From Actinoplanes utahensis (lineage in GTDB: Bacteria; Actinomycetota; Actinomycetes; Mycobacteriales; Micromonosporaceae): a DNA stretch of 64,000 bases. The stretch lies in assembly GCF_016862455.1 (NCBI RefSeq), contig NZ_BOMZ01000090.1:62001-126000 (forward strand). Direction: 5' to 3'. Within the stretch, counting starts at the first letter, position 1. Each line of letters opens with the position of its first letter. The notes under the pieces are model-generated. The model did no database searches, was not told the DNA's origin, and saw nothing but the letters and a program-made list of their open reading frames with translations. Position numbers and translations under genes: made by a program. Below are positions 48,683 to 57,463 of the stretch, piece by piece.

Positions 48683-50316
48683 GACCCGAGATCCCGCCGT
48701 CGATAGCCGGCGACACCCACGACGGTGAGCGCCGCGGCCGCCACCAGCATCACCGTGGACGCCGTCCAGGCGGGTTCGCTGAGTGGCACGGGGGCGAGGT
48801 GTGCGAACGGTGACAGGTCGCGTACCCCGCCGGGTGCGGCGACGCTGTCGGCGATGACCAGCAGGAGGAAGCCGCCGGTGGCCGGGAGGCCGCCGATGAG
48901 GGATACCAGGCGGGGCGCCCAGCCGGCGGCGAAGACGGCGGCGCCGAGGCTGAGCAGCACGATCGGCAGAATGTTCCACACGCCGCTGAGCGCGCCGGCC
49001 AGGCTGAGGTCGCCGCCTGTCACGGTGACCCCGGCCCAGGTGGCGAGCCCGGCTGCCGTGACCAGGGTGACGGCGGCGCCGGTGGTGGCGGTGATCTCCG
49101 CGCCGATCAACCGGGTCCGGCTGACCGGGCCGGCCGCGAGCGTCACCAGCAGCCGGTCGGTCTCGGCGGTGACGAAGGCGCCCATCCGTACCGCGATGAA
49201 GCCGCCGGCAGGCATCGCGAGGATGGCGAACAGGGTCGCGGTGAGCCCGGCGACGCTGCCCACCTCCGCGAAGCCGGCCTCGGCGGCCCCGTCCGCCAAT
49301 GCCGGATTGCCGGCCAGGAAGCCGGTGATGGACACGGCTGTCAAACCGATGAGCAGGTAGTAGGCCCCGACACCGATGGTCCAGCCGGTCAACGGCCGCA
49401 GCACCCGGCGGACGGCGAACGTCTCCACGCCGGCGAGGAGCGTCAGCCGGGCGTCACGGCCGGAGGCGAAGGTGACGAGCCCACCGCGTACCTCTCGCCT
49501 GCCCGCCGCCGCGAGCGCCGCGGCCGTGACCACCAGCGTGGCGGCGAGCAGGAGCAGCAGGGGAAGGACACGGTCCTGGAGGTAGGGGCCGCTGAGCGCG
49601 AGCAGCCCGAACGGCGACAGCCAGCGCAGCCGGCCGAGCTCGGTGACCCCGTCGCCGACCATGCGGGCCAGCAGGCCGGAACCGAGGACCGCGACCGCGA
49701 GGCCGGTCGCGGGTGCGCGGGCGGGGAGGATCTGTGCGGTGCACGCGGCCACCGCCACGAAGAACAGGCCGAGAAGGGCCGTGCCGGCACCGTGCACCAG
49801 TGCTCCGCGAGCCGGCGTTCCGGAGGCGACGAGCACGGCGGCGATCCCCGTTCCGGCGGCGACCGGCACGATCGCGACGGCGGCCAGGTGCCGAGCCAGG
49901 ACCGCCCGCAGCGGGAGGCGTCCGGCCAGCAGCATGTCCCACCGGCCGGTGTCCTCCTCGCCGCGGGTGATCCGGGTGGTCGCCAGGATCGCCCACGTGC
50001 CCAGCAGCACCGCCAGGAAGGTGCCGACCCGCCACACGGTGAATCCGCCCGCGGTGTCGAGGCCGGCGGGCTCGCCGAACAGGGTACGGATGGCGGGGTT
50101 CCCGGCGAGCGCCTGCATGCTCCCGACCGCGGCGGGGTCGGCCATGACCCGGCCGTAGGTGGCCGCGACCAGCGCGGTGAGCCCGGCGAGCAGGACCACG
50201 ACGATCAGCCCGCCACGGCGAATCTGCCGGATCGCCAGCACGGTGACAGCTCGCCCGGGTGCGTGCGCGGCGTGTGGCCGGGCAACGGATGCGGGGGAGA
50301 TGACGCCGGCGCTCAT
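48679..50316 (-). CDS. ABC-2-type exporter permease (duplicated, about 12 helices)
   Basis: 545-residue integral membrane protein with two six-helix halves; each half has an ABC-2-like opening (LAIRQIRRGGLIVVVLLAGL and FAVRRVLRPLTGWTIGVGAY). The first half contains TRITRGEEDTGRWDMLLAGR, the second TAETDRLLVTLAAGPVSRTR, the typical repeated cytoplasmic coupling segment (ETGRWELLLA-like). Partner of the upstream ATPase, whose stop it overlaps by four bases. Substrate unknown: polyketide exporters and Na+-type exporters are both built this way. Confidence 0.85.
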   Translation of the reverse strand: MSAGVISPASVARPHAAHAPGRAVTVLAIRQIRRGGLIVVVLLAGLTALVAATYGRVMADPAAVGSMQALAGNPAIRTLFGEPAGLDTAGGFTVWRVGTFLAVLLGTWAILATTRITRGEEDTGRWDMLLAGRLPLRAVLARHLAAVAIVPVAAGTGIAAVLVASGTPARGALVHGAGTALLGLFFVAVAACTAQILPARAPATGLAVAVLGSGLLARMVGDGVTELGRLRWLSPFGLLALSGPYLQDRVLPLLLLLAATLVVTAAALAAAGRREVRGGLVTFASGRDARLTLLAGVETFAVRRVLRPLTGWTIGVGAYYLLIGLTAVSITGFLAGNPALADGAAEAGFAEVGSVAGLTATLFAILAMPAGGFIAVRMGAFVTAETDRLLVTLAAGPVSRTRLIGAEITATTGAAVTLVTAAGLATWAGVTVTGGDLSLAGALSGVWNILPIVLLSLGAAVFAAGWAPRLVSLIGGLPATGGFLLLVIADSVAAPGGVRDLSPFAHLAPVPLSEPAWTASTVMLVAAAALTVVGVAGYRRRDLGS

Positions 50317-51206
50317 CGGGCCGACTCCGTGCCGTAGTAGTCGAGGAAGATCTCCTCGAGGCTCGGCTCCCGGACGGTCATCGCGGTGACGTCGGCGCCG
50401 GCCAGTGCCCGCAACGCGGGAGCCGGCGGACCGGTCAGGGTGAACCGTAGCCGCCCCTCGCCGGGAGCGTCGACGGCCTCGACGCCGGGGATCGCCGACA
50501 ACACCGGCTCGGCTCCGGCGTAGGAGACGGTCACCTCGGAGCGGTGCAGGCCCCGTAGGCCCTGGATGGTGGCGACGTCGGCGAGCCGGCCCGCGCGCAG
50601 GATGCCGACCCGGTCGCAGACCGCCTCCACCTCGGAGAGCTGGTGGGAGCTGAGGAAGACGGTCTGCCCACGGTCTCGGGCCGCACCCACGGCGGTACGG
50701 AACTCGCGTTCCATCAGCGGGTCGAGTCCGCTGGTCGGCTCGTCGAGCACCAGCAGCGGCGCCCGGGTGGCGAACGCGGCGATCAGCGCGACCTTCTGCC
50801 GGTTGCCGGTCGAATAGGTGCGAGCGGGTTTCGACGGATCGAGGGCGAACCGTTCGACGAGTTCGTCGCGATACGCCTCATCGGTGCCGGGGCCGGTCCG
50901 TGCCTGCAGGTGCAGGATCTCCGCGCCGGTCAGCTGTGGCCACAACGCGACATCGGCGGGTACGTACGCCAGCTGGGAGTGCGCGCGGACCACGTCGGAG
51001 GCGGCCACGCCGAAGATCCAGGCCTGCCCGGCGGTGGGGCGAGCGAGGCCGAGCAGCAGCCGGATGGTGGTGGACTTGCCGGCGCCGTTCGGGCCGAGGA
51101 ACCCGAAGACCTCACCGGCGGGTACGTCGAGGGTCAGATCGTCGAGGGCGGTCAGCCGCCCGTACCGTTTGGTGAGGCCGGTAGCGCGCAGCGCGGGTCG
51201 ACTCAT
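50313..51206 (-). CDS. ABC exporter ATPase
   Basis: 297 residues. Walker A GPNGAGKS (38-45), signature YSTGNRQKV in place of LSGGQ, Walker B LLVLDEPTSGLDP, and H loop SSHQLSE; C-terminal 80 residues form the DUF4162-like domain of drug/NatA-type exporters. AAGGA lies 8 bases before the ATG; the longer frame to 51311 contains the leader element instead. First gene of a five-gene overlapping operon. The leader carries a 26-base element shared with nhaA. Confidence 0.92.
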   Translation of the reverse strand: MSRPALRATGLTKRYGRLTALDDLTLDVPAGEVFGFLGPNGAGKSTTIRLLLGLARPTAGQAWIFGVAASDVVRAHSQLAYVPADVALWPQLTGAEILHLQARTGPGTDEAYRDELVERFALDPSKPARTYSTGNRQKVALIAAFATRAPLLVLDEPTSGLDPLMEREFRTAVGAARDRGQTVFLSSHQLSEVEAVCDRVGILRAGRLADVATIQGLRGLHRSEVTVSYAGAEPVLSAIPGVEAVDAPGEGRLRFTLTGPPAPALRALAGADVTAMTVREPSLEEIFLDYYGTESAR

Positions 51207-51240
51207 CGGGAGATCCTTCTGCGGTCGTGCGGATATGACC

Positions 51241-51266
51241 GCCGACCAGACTTCCCGGCACACCTG
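51241..51266 (-). promoter_or_regulatory. Leader element of the ABC operon, shared with nhaA
   Basis: On the minus strand this reads CAGGTGTGCCGGGAAGTCTG then GTCGGC, ending exactly 34 bases before the ATG of the ABC ATPase gene. It matches 25 of 26 bases of the element at 51399-51424. GCCG and CGGC can pair around a GGAAGTCTGGT loop. A cis-acting RNA or a duplicated protein-binding site are both possible. Confidence 0.65.
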
Positions 51267-51398
51267 TCGCTGACCGTACTCCATCGATGCACTGCGGCGG
51301 TACTTGATCACGCCGGCCGGCGGTGTCGTCGGTCGTTGCCTCGGTCACGTTCGGCGCCATGTCGGGCGCCGGCGATCCGTGGCCGGTAGGGTTGTCCG

Positions 51399-51424
51399 CA
51401 GGTGCGCCGGGAAGTCTGGTCGGC
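51399..51424 (+). promoter_or_regulatory. Leader element of nhaA, shared with the ABC operon
   Basis: CAGGTGCGCCGGGAAGTCTG then GTCGGC, ending exactly 34 bases before the nhaA ATG. It is the inverted counterpart of 51241-51266. The sequences after the two elements differ, so only the element and its spacing are conserved. Position before an Na+/H+ antiporter gene recalls the nhaA-associated candidate riboswitch motifs; I cannot confirm membership. Confidence 0.65.
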
Positions 51425-51458
51425 AACGTCCGACCCGACCCCGAAAACTGGAGCAGCC

Positions 51459-52784
51459 ATGACGCCGCCGCGCAACCCCACCCTGTTCGGCCGCGGATCG
51501 TGGCCGGAAGCACGCCGGATCGGCGACATCCTCCGTAAGGAGACCATCGGCGGCATCCTGTTGCTCGCCGGTGCGGTTCTCGCCCTGATCTGGGCGAACT
51601 CGCCGTGGGGCGACAGCTATGAGACGCTGCGCGGGTTCACGGTCGGCCCGCATGCGCTTCATCTGGATCTGTCGCTGGCCACGTGGGCGGCCGACGGACT
51701 GCTCGCGATCTTCTTCTTCGTCGCCGGTCTCGAACTGAAACGCGAGTTCGTCGCCGGCGATCTGCGGGACCCGCGCCGTGCCGCGGTCCCGATCGCCGCC
51801 GCCGTCGGTGGGGTGATCGTGCCCGCCCTGCTCTACCTGGCGATCAACGTCGGCTCGGCCGGCGGAGCCGTCAAAGGGTGGGCGATCCCGACCGCCACCG
51901 ACATCGCTTTCGCCCTGGCGGTCCTCGCGGTGATCGGCCGGTGCCTGCCGCACGCCATGCGGACCTTCCTGCTCACCCTGGCGGTCGTGGACGACCTGCT
52001 CGCCATCGTCATCATCGCGGTCTTCTACACCGAGGACCTGTCGGTGGTTCCCCTGCTGGCCACCCTGGTGCCGCTGGCGGTGTTCACGGTCCTGGTGCAG
52101 AAGCGGGTCCGGTCGTGGTGGCTGCTGCTCCCGCTGGCTTTCGCCACATGGACCCTGATGCACGCCTCCGGCGTGCACGCCACCGTCGCCGGTGTCCTGC
52201 TGGGCTTCGCCGTGCCGGTGCTGCGCAGCCAGAAGGCCGGCGGCCCGGAGGCGGGACCGGGACTGGCGGAGCATTTCGAGCACCGGTTCCGGCCGATCTC
52301 AGCCGGCGTCGCGGTGCCGGTCTTCGCCTTCATGTCCGCCGGAGTGGCGGTCGGCGGGCTGGACGGCCTCGGCTCCGCACTGACGGACCCCGTCGCGATC
52401 GGCATCCTGGTGGGGCTGATCGTGGGCAAGCCGATCGGTATCACCGCGGCGACATGGCTGGTCACGCGTTTCACCCGGGCGAAGATGAACACCGGGTTCG
52501 CCTGGATCGACGTGTTCGGCCTGGCGGTGCTCGCGGGCATCGGGTTCACCGTCTCGCTGCTGATCGGGGAGCTCGCGTTCGGCATCGGCAGCGACCGCGA
52601 CGATCACGTGAAGGTCGCCGTGCTGACCGGCTCGCTGGCAGCTGCTCTGCTGGCCACCGTCATCCTCCGGCTGCGCAACCGCACCTACCGGCGCATCCAC
52701 GACGCCGAGAACACCGACGCCGACCGCGACGACATCCCCGACGTCTACCAGCAGCCGCCCGCGACCCGCTTCGAATCAACCTGA
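51459..52784 (+). CDS. nhaA: Na+/H+ antiporter NhaA
   Basis: 441-residue inner-membrane antiporter exchanging Na+ or Li+ for protons. About twelve helices; the paired ion-binding aspartates are in LAVVDDLLAIVIIAVFY, and the discontinuous helix region has KGWAIPTATDIAFALAVL; pH-sensor-like acidic residues are in GLELKREFVAGDL. C-terminal 40 residues are acidic/basic and cytoplasmic. GGAG lies seven bases before the ATG; the longer frame from 51402 would start inside the leader element. Divergent from the ABC exporter operon. Confidence 0.94.
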   Translation: MTPPRNPTLFGRGSWPEARRIGDILRKETIGGILLLAGAVLALIWANSPWGDSYETLRGFTVGPHALHLDLSLATWAADGLLAIFFFVAGLELKREFVAGDLRDPRRAAVPIAAAVGGVIVPALLYLAINVGSAGGAVKGWAIPTATDIAFALAVLAVIGRCLPHAMRTFLLTLAVVDDLLAIVIIAVFYTEDLSVVPLLATLVPLAVFTVLVQKRVRSWWLLLPLAFATWTLMHASGVHATVAGVLLGFAVPVLRSQKAGGPEAGPGLAEHFEHRFRPISAGVAVPVFAFMSAGVAVGGLDGLGSALTDPVAIGILVGLIVGKPIGITAATWLVTRFTRAKMNTGFAWIDVFGLAVLAGIGFTVSLLIGELAFGIGSDRDDHVKVAVLTGSLAAALLATVILRLRNRTYRRIHDAENTDADRDDIPDVYQQPPATRFEST

Positions 52785-52809
52785 GCATCGAGTTTCGCAG
52801 GGCGGGTTC

Positions 52810-53110
52810 TCGACCGGTGCCGCAGCCCTTGCCGGCGGATGTCCCATGGACAGCGCCGCGGGAGGCAGCCGACGACGGCCACGCCGCGATCGTCGGCGAC
52901 GCCACCATCACGGTCGCGGGCCGGGCGGCGGAGAACGTGCCTCTGCTGCGGCGTAGCGGCGCGACCTCGGTCATCACCTCCTCGGAGGCCGCCGGCCGGT
53001 TGCTGGGGCTGGCGGCCCGAAGCCCGGCCGCCAGTGACGTCGTCGGTGATCTTCTGGTCCAGGGCAACGGTCTGCGGCTCGTCGACCGTCCGGGGCGCCC
53101 GGACGGTGCC
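52810..53110 (+). pseudogene. Relic of a TrkA-N-type potassium channel C-terminus
   Basis: One frame reads ATITVAGRAAENVPLLRRSG, ATSVITSSEAAGRLLGLAAR, SPAASDVVGDLLVQGNGLRL and VDRP, the C-terminal part of bacterial ion-channel/TrkA-N proteins (AAVREAENVPLLRRSGA-like). The pore, the nucleotide-binding GxGxxG and a start codon are missing, and the end runs on into unrelated residues. It lies just after nhaA, so a cation-transport pair may have existed. Confidence 0.6.
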
Positions 53111-53293
53111 ACCTCACAGCGGATGGACACGGAAAAGGGGCGGTGCCGGCCGGGCTATGCGCGGCGAGCATGTCCTGCTGCTGTGCGTGTGAGCCGGGCG
53201 CGGTGATTGCCGGATTCCGGAAAGAACGGCGGTGGGAAGGCGTCCGGGAACATCCCTGGAACCTCGGCCCGCAGAACGCGGATGCTGTAGGGC

Positions 53294-54220
53294 ATGACCA
53301 GCGACACAGCCGTGCTGGCCGAGGACCTGACCAAGTTCTACGGCCCCCGGCGCGGCATCGAAGAACTCACTCTGGACGTTCGTGCCGGTGAGGTGATGGG
53401 CTTTCTCGGCCCGAACGGCGCCGGCAAGACCACCACCATCCGCCTGCTGCTCGACTTCCTCCGGCCGACTCGCGGCCATGCCCGCGTTCTCGGCATGGAT
53501 TCCCGCCGGGACAAGGCGGCTCTGCACCGGCAGATCGGCTATCTTCCCGGCGAGCTTGCCTTTCCCGGGCGGGAGACCGCTGAGGAGTTGCTGAGGTTCT
53601 TCGGTGACGCCCGCGGCGGTGTCCCGTGGACCGCCGTCACCGGCCTGGCCGAGCGTCTCGACCTCGACCTGTCCCGGCCGGTCCGGGCGATGTCGAAGGG
53701 CAACAAGCAGAAGGTCGGGCTCGTGCAGGCGTTCATGCACCGGCCGGCCCTGTTGATCCTCGACGAGCCGACCAGCGGGCTCGACCCGTTGATGCAGCAG
53801 GAGTTCCTCGCGATGGTCCGCGAGGCCCGTGACCACGGGCAGACCGTTTTCATGTCCTCGCACGTGCTCGCGGAGGTTCAGTCCACCGCCGATCGGGTCG
53901 CCATCGTCCGGGACGGGCGGCTCGCCGCGGTCGAGAAGGTGGAGACCCTCGGGCGCCGCGCCGTGCGCAGCGTCGAGATCCACTTCGCCGATCCCGTCGA
54001 GGCCGCCGATTTCACCGGCCTGCCCGGGGTCACCCAGGTCGAGGTCACCGGGCCGGTGCTGCGCTGCACGGTTGACGGCCGTCTCGACCCGCTCATCAAG
54101 GCCGCCGCCCGGCATGAGGTCATCGACCTGCTGTCGGCCGAGCCGGATCTGGAAGAGACGTTCCTGTCCTACTACTACACGGGAGAAGGTACGAGCGATG
54201 TTGCCGCCGCTGGTGCGTAA
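53294..54220 (+). CDS. ABC exporter ATPase, second system
   Basis: 308 residues: Walker A GPNGAGKT (about 40-47), signature MSKGNKQKVGL, Walker B LLILDEPTSGLDP, H loop SSHVLAE, and a C-terminal domain of about 85 residues ending EETFLSYYY. Same subfamily as the ATPase at 50313-51206 but clearly diverged. Its end overlaps the permease gene start by 23 bases. No copy of the 26-base leader element is present upstream. Confidence 0.92.
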   Translation: MTSDTAVLAEDLTKFYGPRRGIEELTLDVRAGEVMGFLGPNGAGKTTTIRLLLDFLRPTRGHARVLGMDSRRDKAALHRQIGYLPGELAFPGRETAEELLRFFGDARGGVPWTAVTGLAERLDLDLSRPVRAMSKGNKQKVGLVQAFMHRPALLILDEPTSGLDPLMQQEFLAMVREARDHGQTVFMSSHVLAEVQSTADRVAIVRDGRLAAVEKVETLGRRAVRSVEIHFADPVEAADFTGLPGVTQVEVTGPVLRCTVDGRLDPLIKAAARHEVIDLLSAEPDLEETFLSYYYTGEGTSDVAAAGA

Positions 54221-54986
54221 GACCTGGCGCGACGACCGTCGCACCACCATCGGATGGACCGCCGGCGTCGGCGCGTTCACCGCCGTCTACACCGGCTTCT
54301 ACAGCCAGTTCCAGGGCGCCGCCGAACTCAAGCAGGACGCTCTGCCACAGGGCATGCTCGACTTCCTCGGGATCGCTGACATGCTGTCGCCCGCCGGCTA
54401 CCTGCAGGCCACCGTCTTCTCCCTGATCGGCCCGCTGCTGGTGCTGATGTGCGCCACGACTCTGGCAGCACGCACCATTGCCCGCCCCGAAGAGGATGGC
54501 GGCATGGAACTACTGCTGGCCAACCCGCTGTCCCGCAAAGGCTTCGCGACCCAGCGCCTGACAGCAGCGGCCACGGCGATCACTCTGGTCGCGGTCGCAC
54601 CGTGGATCGTGCTCAGCATCCTGGTCCCCGCCATCGGCATCGACGTACCGTTGGGTAACGTCGCCGCCGCCTGCGCCGGCCTGGTGCTGCTGGCCTGGTG
54701 TTTCACCGGCATCGCGTTCCTCGCCGGGGCCGTCACCGGCAAACGGGGCACCGTCCTCGCGGTCACGGGCGTCATCGGCGTGACCACCTACATGGCCAAC
54801 GCCCTGTCGAACATCTCCGACAGTGTCAGCGGGCTCAAATGGGTCTCGCCCTTCTACTACTTCATCGGCGGCGACCCACTGCACGACGGCTGGAATCCGG
54901 CACACCTGCTGCTGCTGGCCGGCATCGGCGTCACCACCGCCGCCGCCGGCGTCGTCCTCTTCGACCGCCGTGACGTCGGCGTCTGA
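54198..54986 (+). CDS. ABC-2-type exporter permease, second system
   Basis: 262 residues with six helices; the coupling segment TIARPEEDGGMELLLANPLS matches that of ABC-2 exporters. About half the length of the permease at 48679-50316, so probably a dimer-forming half unit. Starts inside the ATPase gene, strongly coupled. Followed by the PucR gene after 34 bases, possibly its regulator. Confidence 0.87.
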   Translation: MLPPLVRKTWRDDRRTTIGWTAGVGAFTAVYTGFYSQFQGAAELKQDALPQGMLDFLGIADMLSPAGYLQATVFSLIGPLLVLMCATTLAARTIARPEEDGGMELLLANPLSRKGFATQRLTAAATAITLVAVAPWIVLSILVPAIGIDVPLGNVAAACAGLVLLAWCFTGIAFLAGAVTGKRGTVLAVTGVIGVTTYMANALSNISDSVSGLKWVSPFYYFIGGDPLHDGWNPAHLLLLAGIGVTTAAAGVVLFDRRDVGV

Positions 54987-55020
54987 CAGAGACGGCCACC
55001 AGCGGCCGGAGGAAAGACGG

Positions 55021-56085
55021 ATGAGCCCTGACCCGCGATCACTCACCGACGGATGCGCCGCGCTGCTACGCCTGCCGCCCGGTGCCCCGCGCCATCAGCA
55101 CGCCACCGAACTCGGTCGCTGGGCCGCCGACAGCCCGCACCCGGTCGACGATGTGGTCGCGGCCATGCTCGACGCGGCGCGCGCGGCGTGGGCCGGCCAA
55201 CTCCCGGCCGCGAGCCAGACGTCGTCGGCTGTCCACACGCGCGCCGCAGACCTGCTCGACACCACAGCACAGGCCCTCGAGGCCGTCCTCACCGGCTACC
55301 GGGACCACCTCCGCCGGCACCTCGCTGACCACGACGATCAGCGCACCATGTTCGTCGATGACCTGCTCACCGGCCGCGCCGATCCGGGTCACCTTGCCGA
55401 GCGCGCGCAACGCTACGGCATCCGGTTGTCCGGTACCCACGTCGTCGCACTGGCGGTCGGCCCGGCGCTCACCGACGCCATCGTCCGTGACATCGATGCG
55501 GCCCTCGCCGCCCGCTACGGCGCAGGCAACACCCTGACCATTCACCGTGACGGCAAACTGGTCTGCATCAGCACCGGCGGGCTGCGCGGTCTGCCCGCCG
55601 AACTCGCCCATCACCTGCTGACCCGCCTCGGAGCCGGGAACTGGCAGATCGCGGTCGGCCGGGCCCACCCCGGCATGACCGGGATCGTCACCTCGCTGGA
55701 GGAGGCCGGCAACGCCCTGAACCTCGCCGAGCGGCTCGGATTCACCACACCGGTCCTGCGCGCCGCCGACCTGCTCGTCTTCCCGGTGCTCCTGCGTGAC
55801 CGGGACGCCATCACCGACCTGGTCGACACGGTCCTCGGGCCACTGCTGCACGCGCGCGGCGGCGTCCAGCCCTACCTGGAGACACTCACCGTGCTCTTCG
55901 ACAGCCAGGGAAACTACACCGCCACCGCCCGGCACATGCACCTGTCCGTCCGGGCGGTCACCTACCGCCTCGACCGCATCAAAGCCCTCACCGGATACCA
56001 CCCCGGCGAACCCACCCAACGATTCACCCTTCACACGGCTGTTCTCGGGGCCCGCCTCCTAGGCTGGCCGACCAGCCAGTCGTGA
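55021..56085 (+). CDS. PucR-type transcriptional regulator
   Basis: 354 residues. The N-terminal 100 residues are helical without a known sensor, followed by a GGDEF-like CdaR middle (about 150-265) and a C-terminal PucR helix-turn-helix: QGNYTATARHMHLSVRAVTY then RLDRIKALTG. GGAGG precedes the ATG. Same direction as and close to the second ABC exporter, so it may be the last gene of that operon and control it; the signal is unknown. Confidence 0.87.
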   Translation: MSPDPRSLTDGCAALLRLPPGAPRHQHATELGRWAADSPHPVDDVVAAMLDAARAAWAGQLPAASQTSSAVHTRAADLLDTTAQALEAVLTGYRDHLRRHLADHDDQRTMFVDDLLTGRADPGHLAERAQRYGIRLSGTHVVALAVGPALTDAIVRDIDAALAARYGAGNTLTIHRDGKLVCISTGGLRGLPAELAHHLLTRLGAGNWQIAVGRAHPGMTGIVTSLEEAGNALNLAERLGFTTPVLRAADLLVFPVLLRDRDAITDLVDTVLGPLLHARGGVQPYLETLTVLFDSQGNYTATARHMHLSVRAVTYRLDRIKALTGYHPGEPTQRFTLHTAVLGARLLGWPTSQS

Positions 56086-56277
56086 GCGCATCTTGGGTTC
56101 TCGCTCAGGCGTCGCACGCGCCGTAGAGCAGCGCACGGGCCGTCGACGCCATCGGCAGGGTCGCTTCGGCGAGCAGGCCGGCAGCGCGGTGCTCACCGCC
56201 AGGCCTACCAAGAACGGGCAGGCCACGTTCACCGTCGCGGTACGGCACCGTCTTCCGTGTCGCGGCCCACAGGCGAG

Positions 56278-56308
56278 TTGACAGCTTCTAGGACGGTCGT
56301 CCTAGAAT
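56278..56308 (+). promoter_or_regulatory. Promoter with embedded palindromic TetR operator
   Basis: TTGACA (56278-56283) and TAGAAT (56303-56308) form -35/-10 boxes with a 19-base spacer, containing the palindrome TCTAGGACGGTCGTCCTAGA (56287-56306; perfect 9-base arms, GT centre). A TetR dimer here would block RNA polymerase. The 190 bases before it, back to the PucR stop, contain no gene. Confidence 0.72.
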
Positions 56309-56361
56309 CCCCTCTTAGGGCAAGCGTCCTGAACGTGGGCTTGACGTGGAGGATCCCAGCA

Positions 56362-56952
56362 ATGGCCCGGAGCACACCGACACGCGACCAGATCGTCGCG
56401 GCGGCCGACCGGCTGTTCTATGAGCACGGTTTCGAGCACACGTCGTTCACGGCGATCGCTGATGCGCTGGGGATCTCGCGGGGCAACTTCTACTACCACT
56501 TCCGGACCAAGGACGAGATCCTCACCGCGGTGATCGAGTCCCGGGTGGAGTCCACCCGAGGCATGTTGCGCCGATGGGAGACTGGGGCCGCCGATCCGGC
56601 GGAGCGGATCCGCCTGTTCATCCGGATCGTGCTGACCAACGGCGCGGAAATCCGTGACTTCGGCTGCCCGGTCGGCACGCTCACCGCCGAGCTCGCGAAA
56701 CTGCGTCACCCGGCGCGGCCCGAGGCGACCGCGCTGTTCACCCTGTTCCGGCGGTGGCTCGCCGAGCAGTTCACCGCCCTCGGTCACGCGAGCACCGCCG
56801 ACGAGAAGGCGTTGCACGTGCTGGCGTTCAGTCAAGGCGTCGCCACGCTGGCCAACGCCTTCGGCGACGAGGTTTTCGTACGCCGTGAGGTCGAGCGCCT
56901 GGAGGACTGGCTCGCCACCGAACTCCGGCCGGCAGAGAATTCCCCGCAGTGA
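56362..56952 (+). CDS. TetR-family regulator
   Basis: 196 residues: helix-turn-helix at about 8-55 (IVAAADRLFYEHGFEHTSFT, IADALGISRGNFYYHFRTKD). GGAGG lies nine bases before the chosen ATG; the longer frame from 56257 includes the operator. The ligand domain with GCPVGTLTAELAKL resembles regulators of the AcrR/NemR-like group. Downstream of its own palindromic operator, so autoregulated, and followed after 20 bases by a YciI-like gene. Confidence 0.92.
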   Translation: MARSTPTRDQIVAAADRLFYEHGFEHTSFTAIADALGISRGNFYYHFRTKDEILTAVIESRVESTRGMLRRWETGAADPAERIRLFIRIVLTNGAEIRDFGCPVGTLTAELAKLRHPARPEATALFTLFRRWLAEQFTALGHASTADEKALHVLAFSQGVATLANAFGDEVFVRREVERLEDWLATELRPAENSPQ

Positions 56953-56972
56953 CCGACAGAGAGAGATGACCG

Positions 56973-57266
56973 ATGTTCATCGTGTTGCTCCGGTTCGCCG
57001 AGAACCGGGCCGCCGCAGCGGATCACATGCCCGCGCATCAGCAATGGATCAAGCAGGGCCTCAACGATCAGGTGTTTGTTCTCGTCGGTGGCATCCAGCC
57101 CGGCCTCGGCGGGGCGGTGCTCGCGCACAACACCTCCCTCGAGCAATTGGAGCGGCGGGTCGCCGGGGATCCCTTCGTCGTCCACCGGGTGGTCGACGCC
57201 GAGATTCTCCAGATCGAGCCCGGCATGGCCGACCCGCGGCTCGGTTTCCTGATGCCGGCCCGGTGA
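56973..57266 (+). CDS. YciI-like protein
   Basis: 97 residues with the ferredoxin-like YCII fold: MFIVLLRFAENRAAAADHMP and HQQWIKQGL, the conserved His and Asp (AHQQW, DPFVVHRVVD) are present. YciI proteins are small dimers, some with dehydrochlorinase-like or muconolactone-related chemistry. Its position directly behind the TetR gene suggests co-transcription and response to a toxic compound. The 195 bases following, up to the convergent CcdA gene, hold no gene. Confidence 0.85.
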   Translation: MFIVLLRFAENRAAAADHMPAHQQWIKQGLNDQVFVLVGGIQPGLGGAVLAHNTSLEQLERRVAGDPFVVHRVVDAEILQIEPGMADPRLGFLMPAR

Positions 57267-57463
57267 CCGACCCTGCCGCACCGGTGCGCACGGCGGTCGC
57301 CCACTGAGGACAGCCGTCGGCGTACCGCTGCGGGCCTGGTTTCAGGGTGATGGGATCTGGCCGCCGCGGCGGAGGGCCCGGCCGCTACCGTCGACACGCC
57401 CATCAGGACGACTGTGCCGCCCGGCATGGTGATCTGGTCCGATGACGTCCGTTCACGGTGAAC

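Noticed and set aside
51241..51424. Terminal repeats of a small mobile element (MITE)
   Set aside because: Possible, but equal 34-base spacing to two start codons and a regulatory position fit a cis element better; no target duplication is visible.
51399..51424. Cobalamin riboswitch B12 box
   Set aside because: The GGGAAG word is reminiscent, but the characteristic CCGGTGCAA-type core and surrounding stems are absent.
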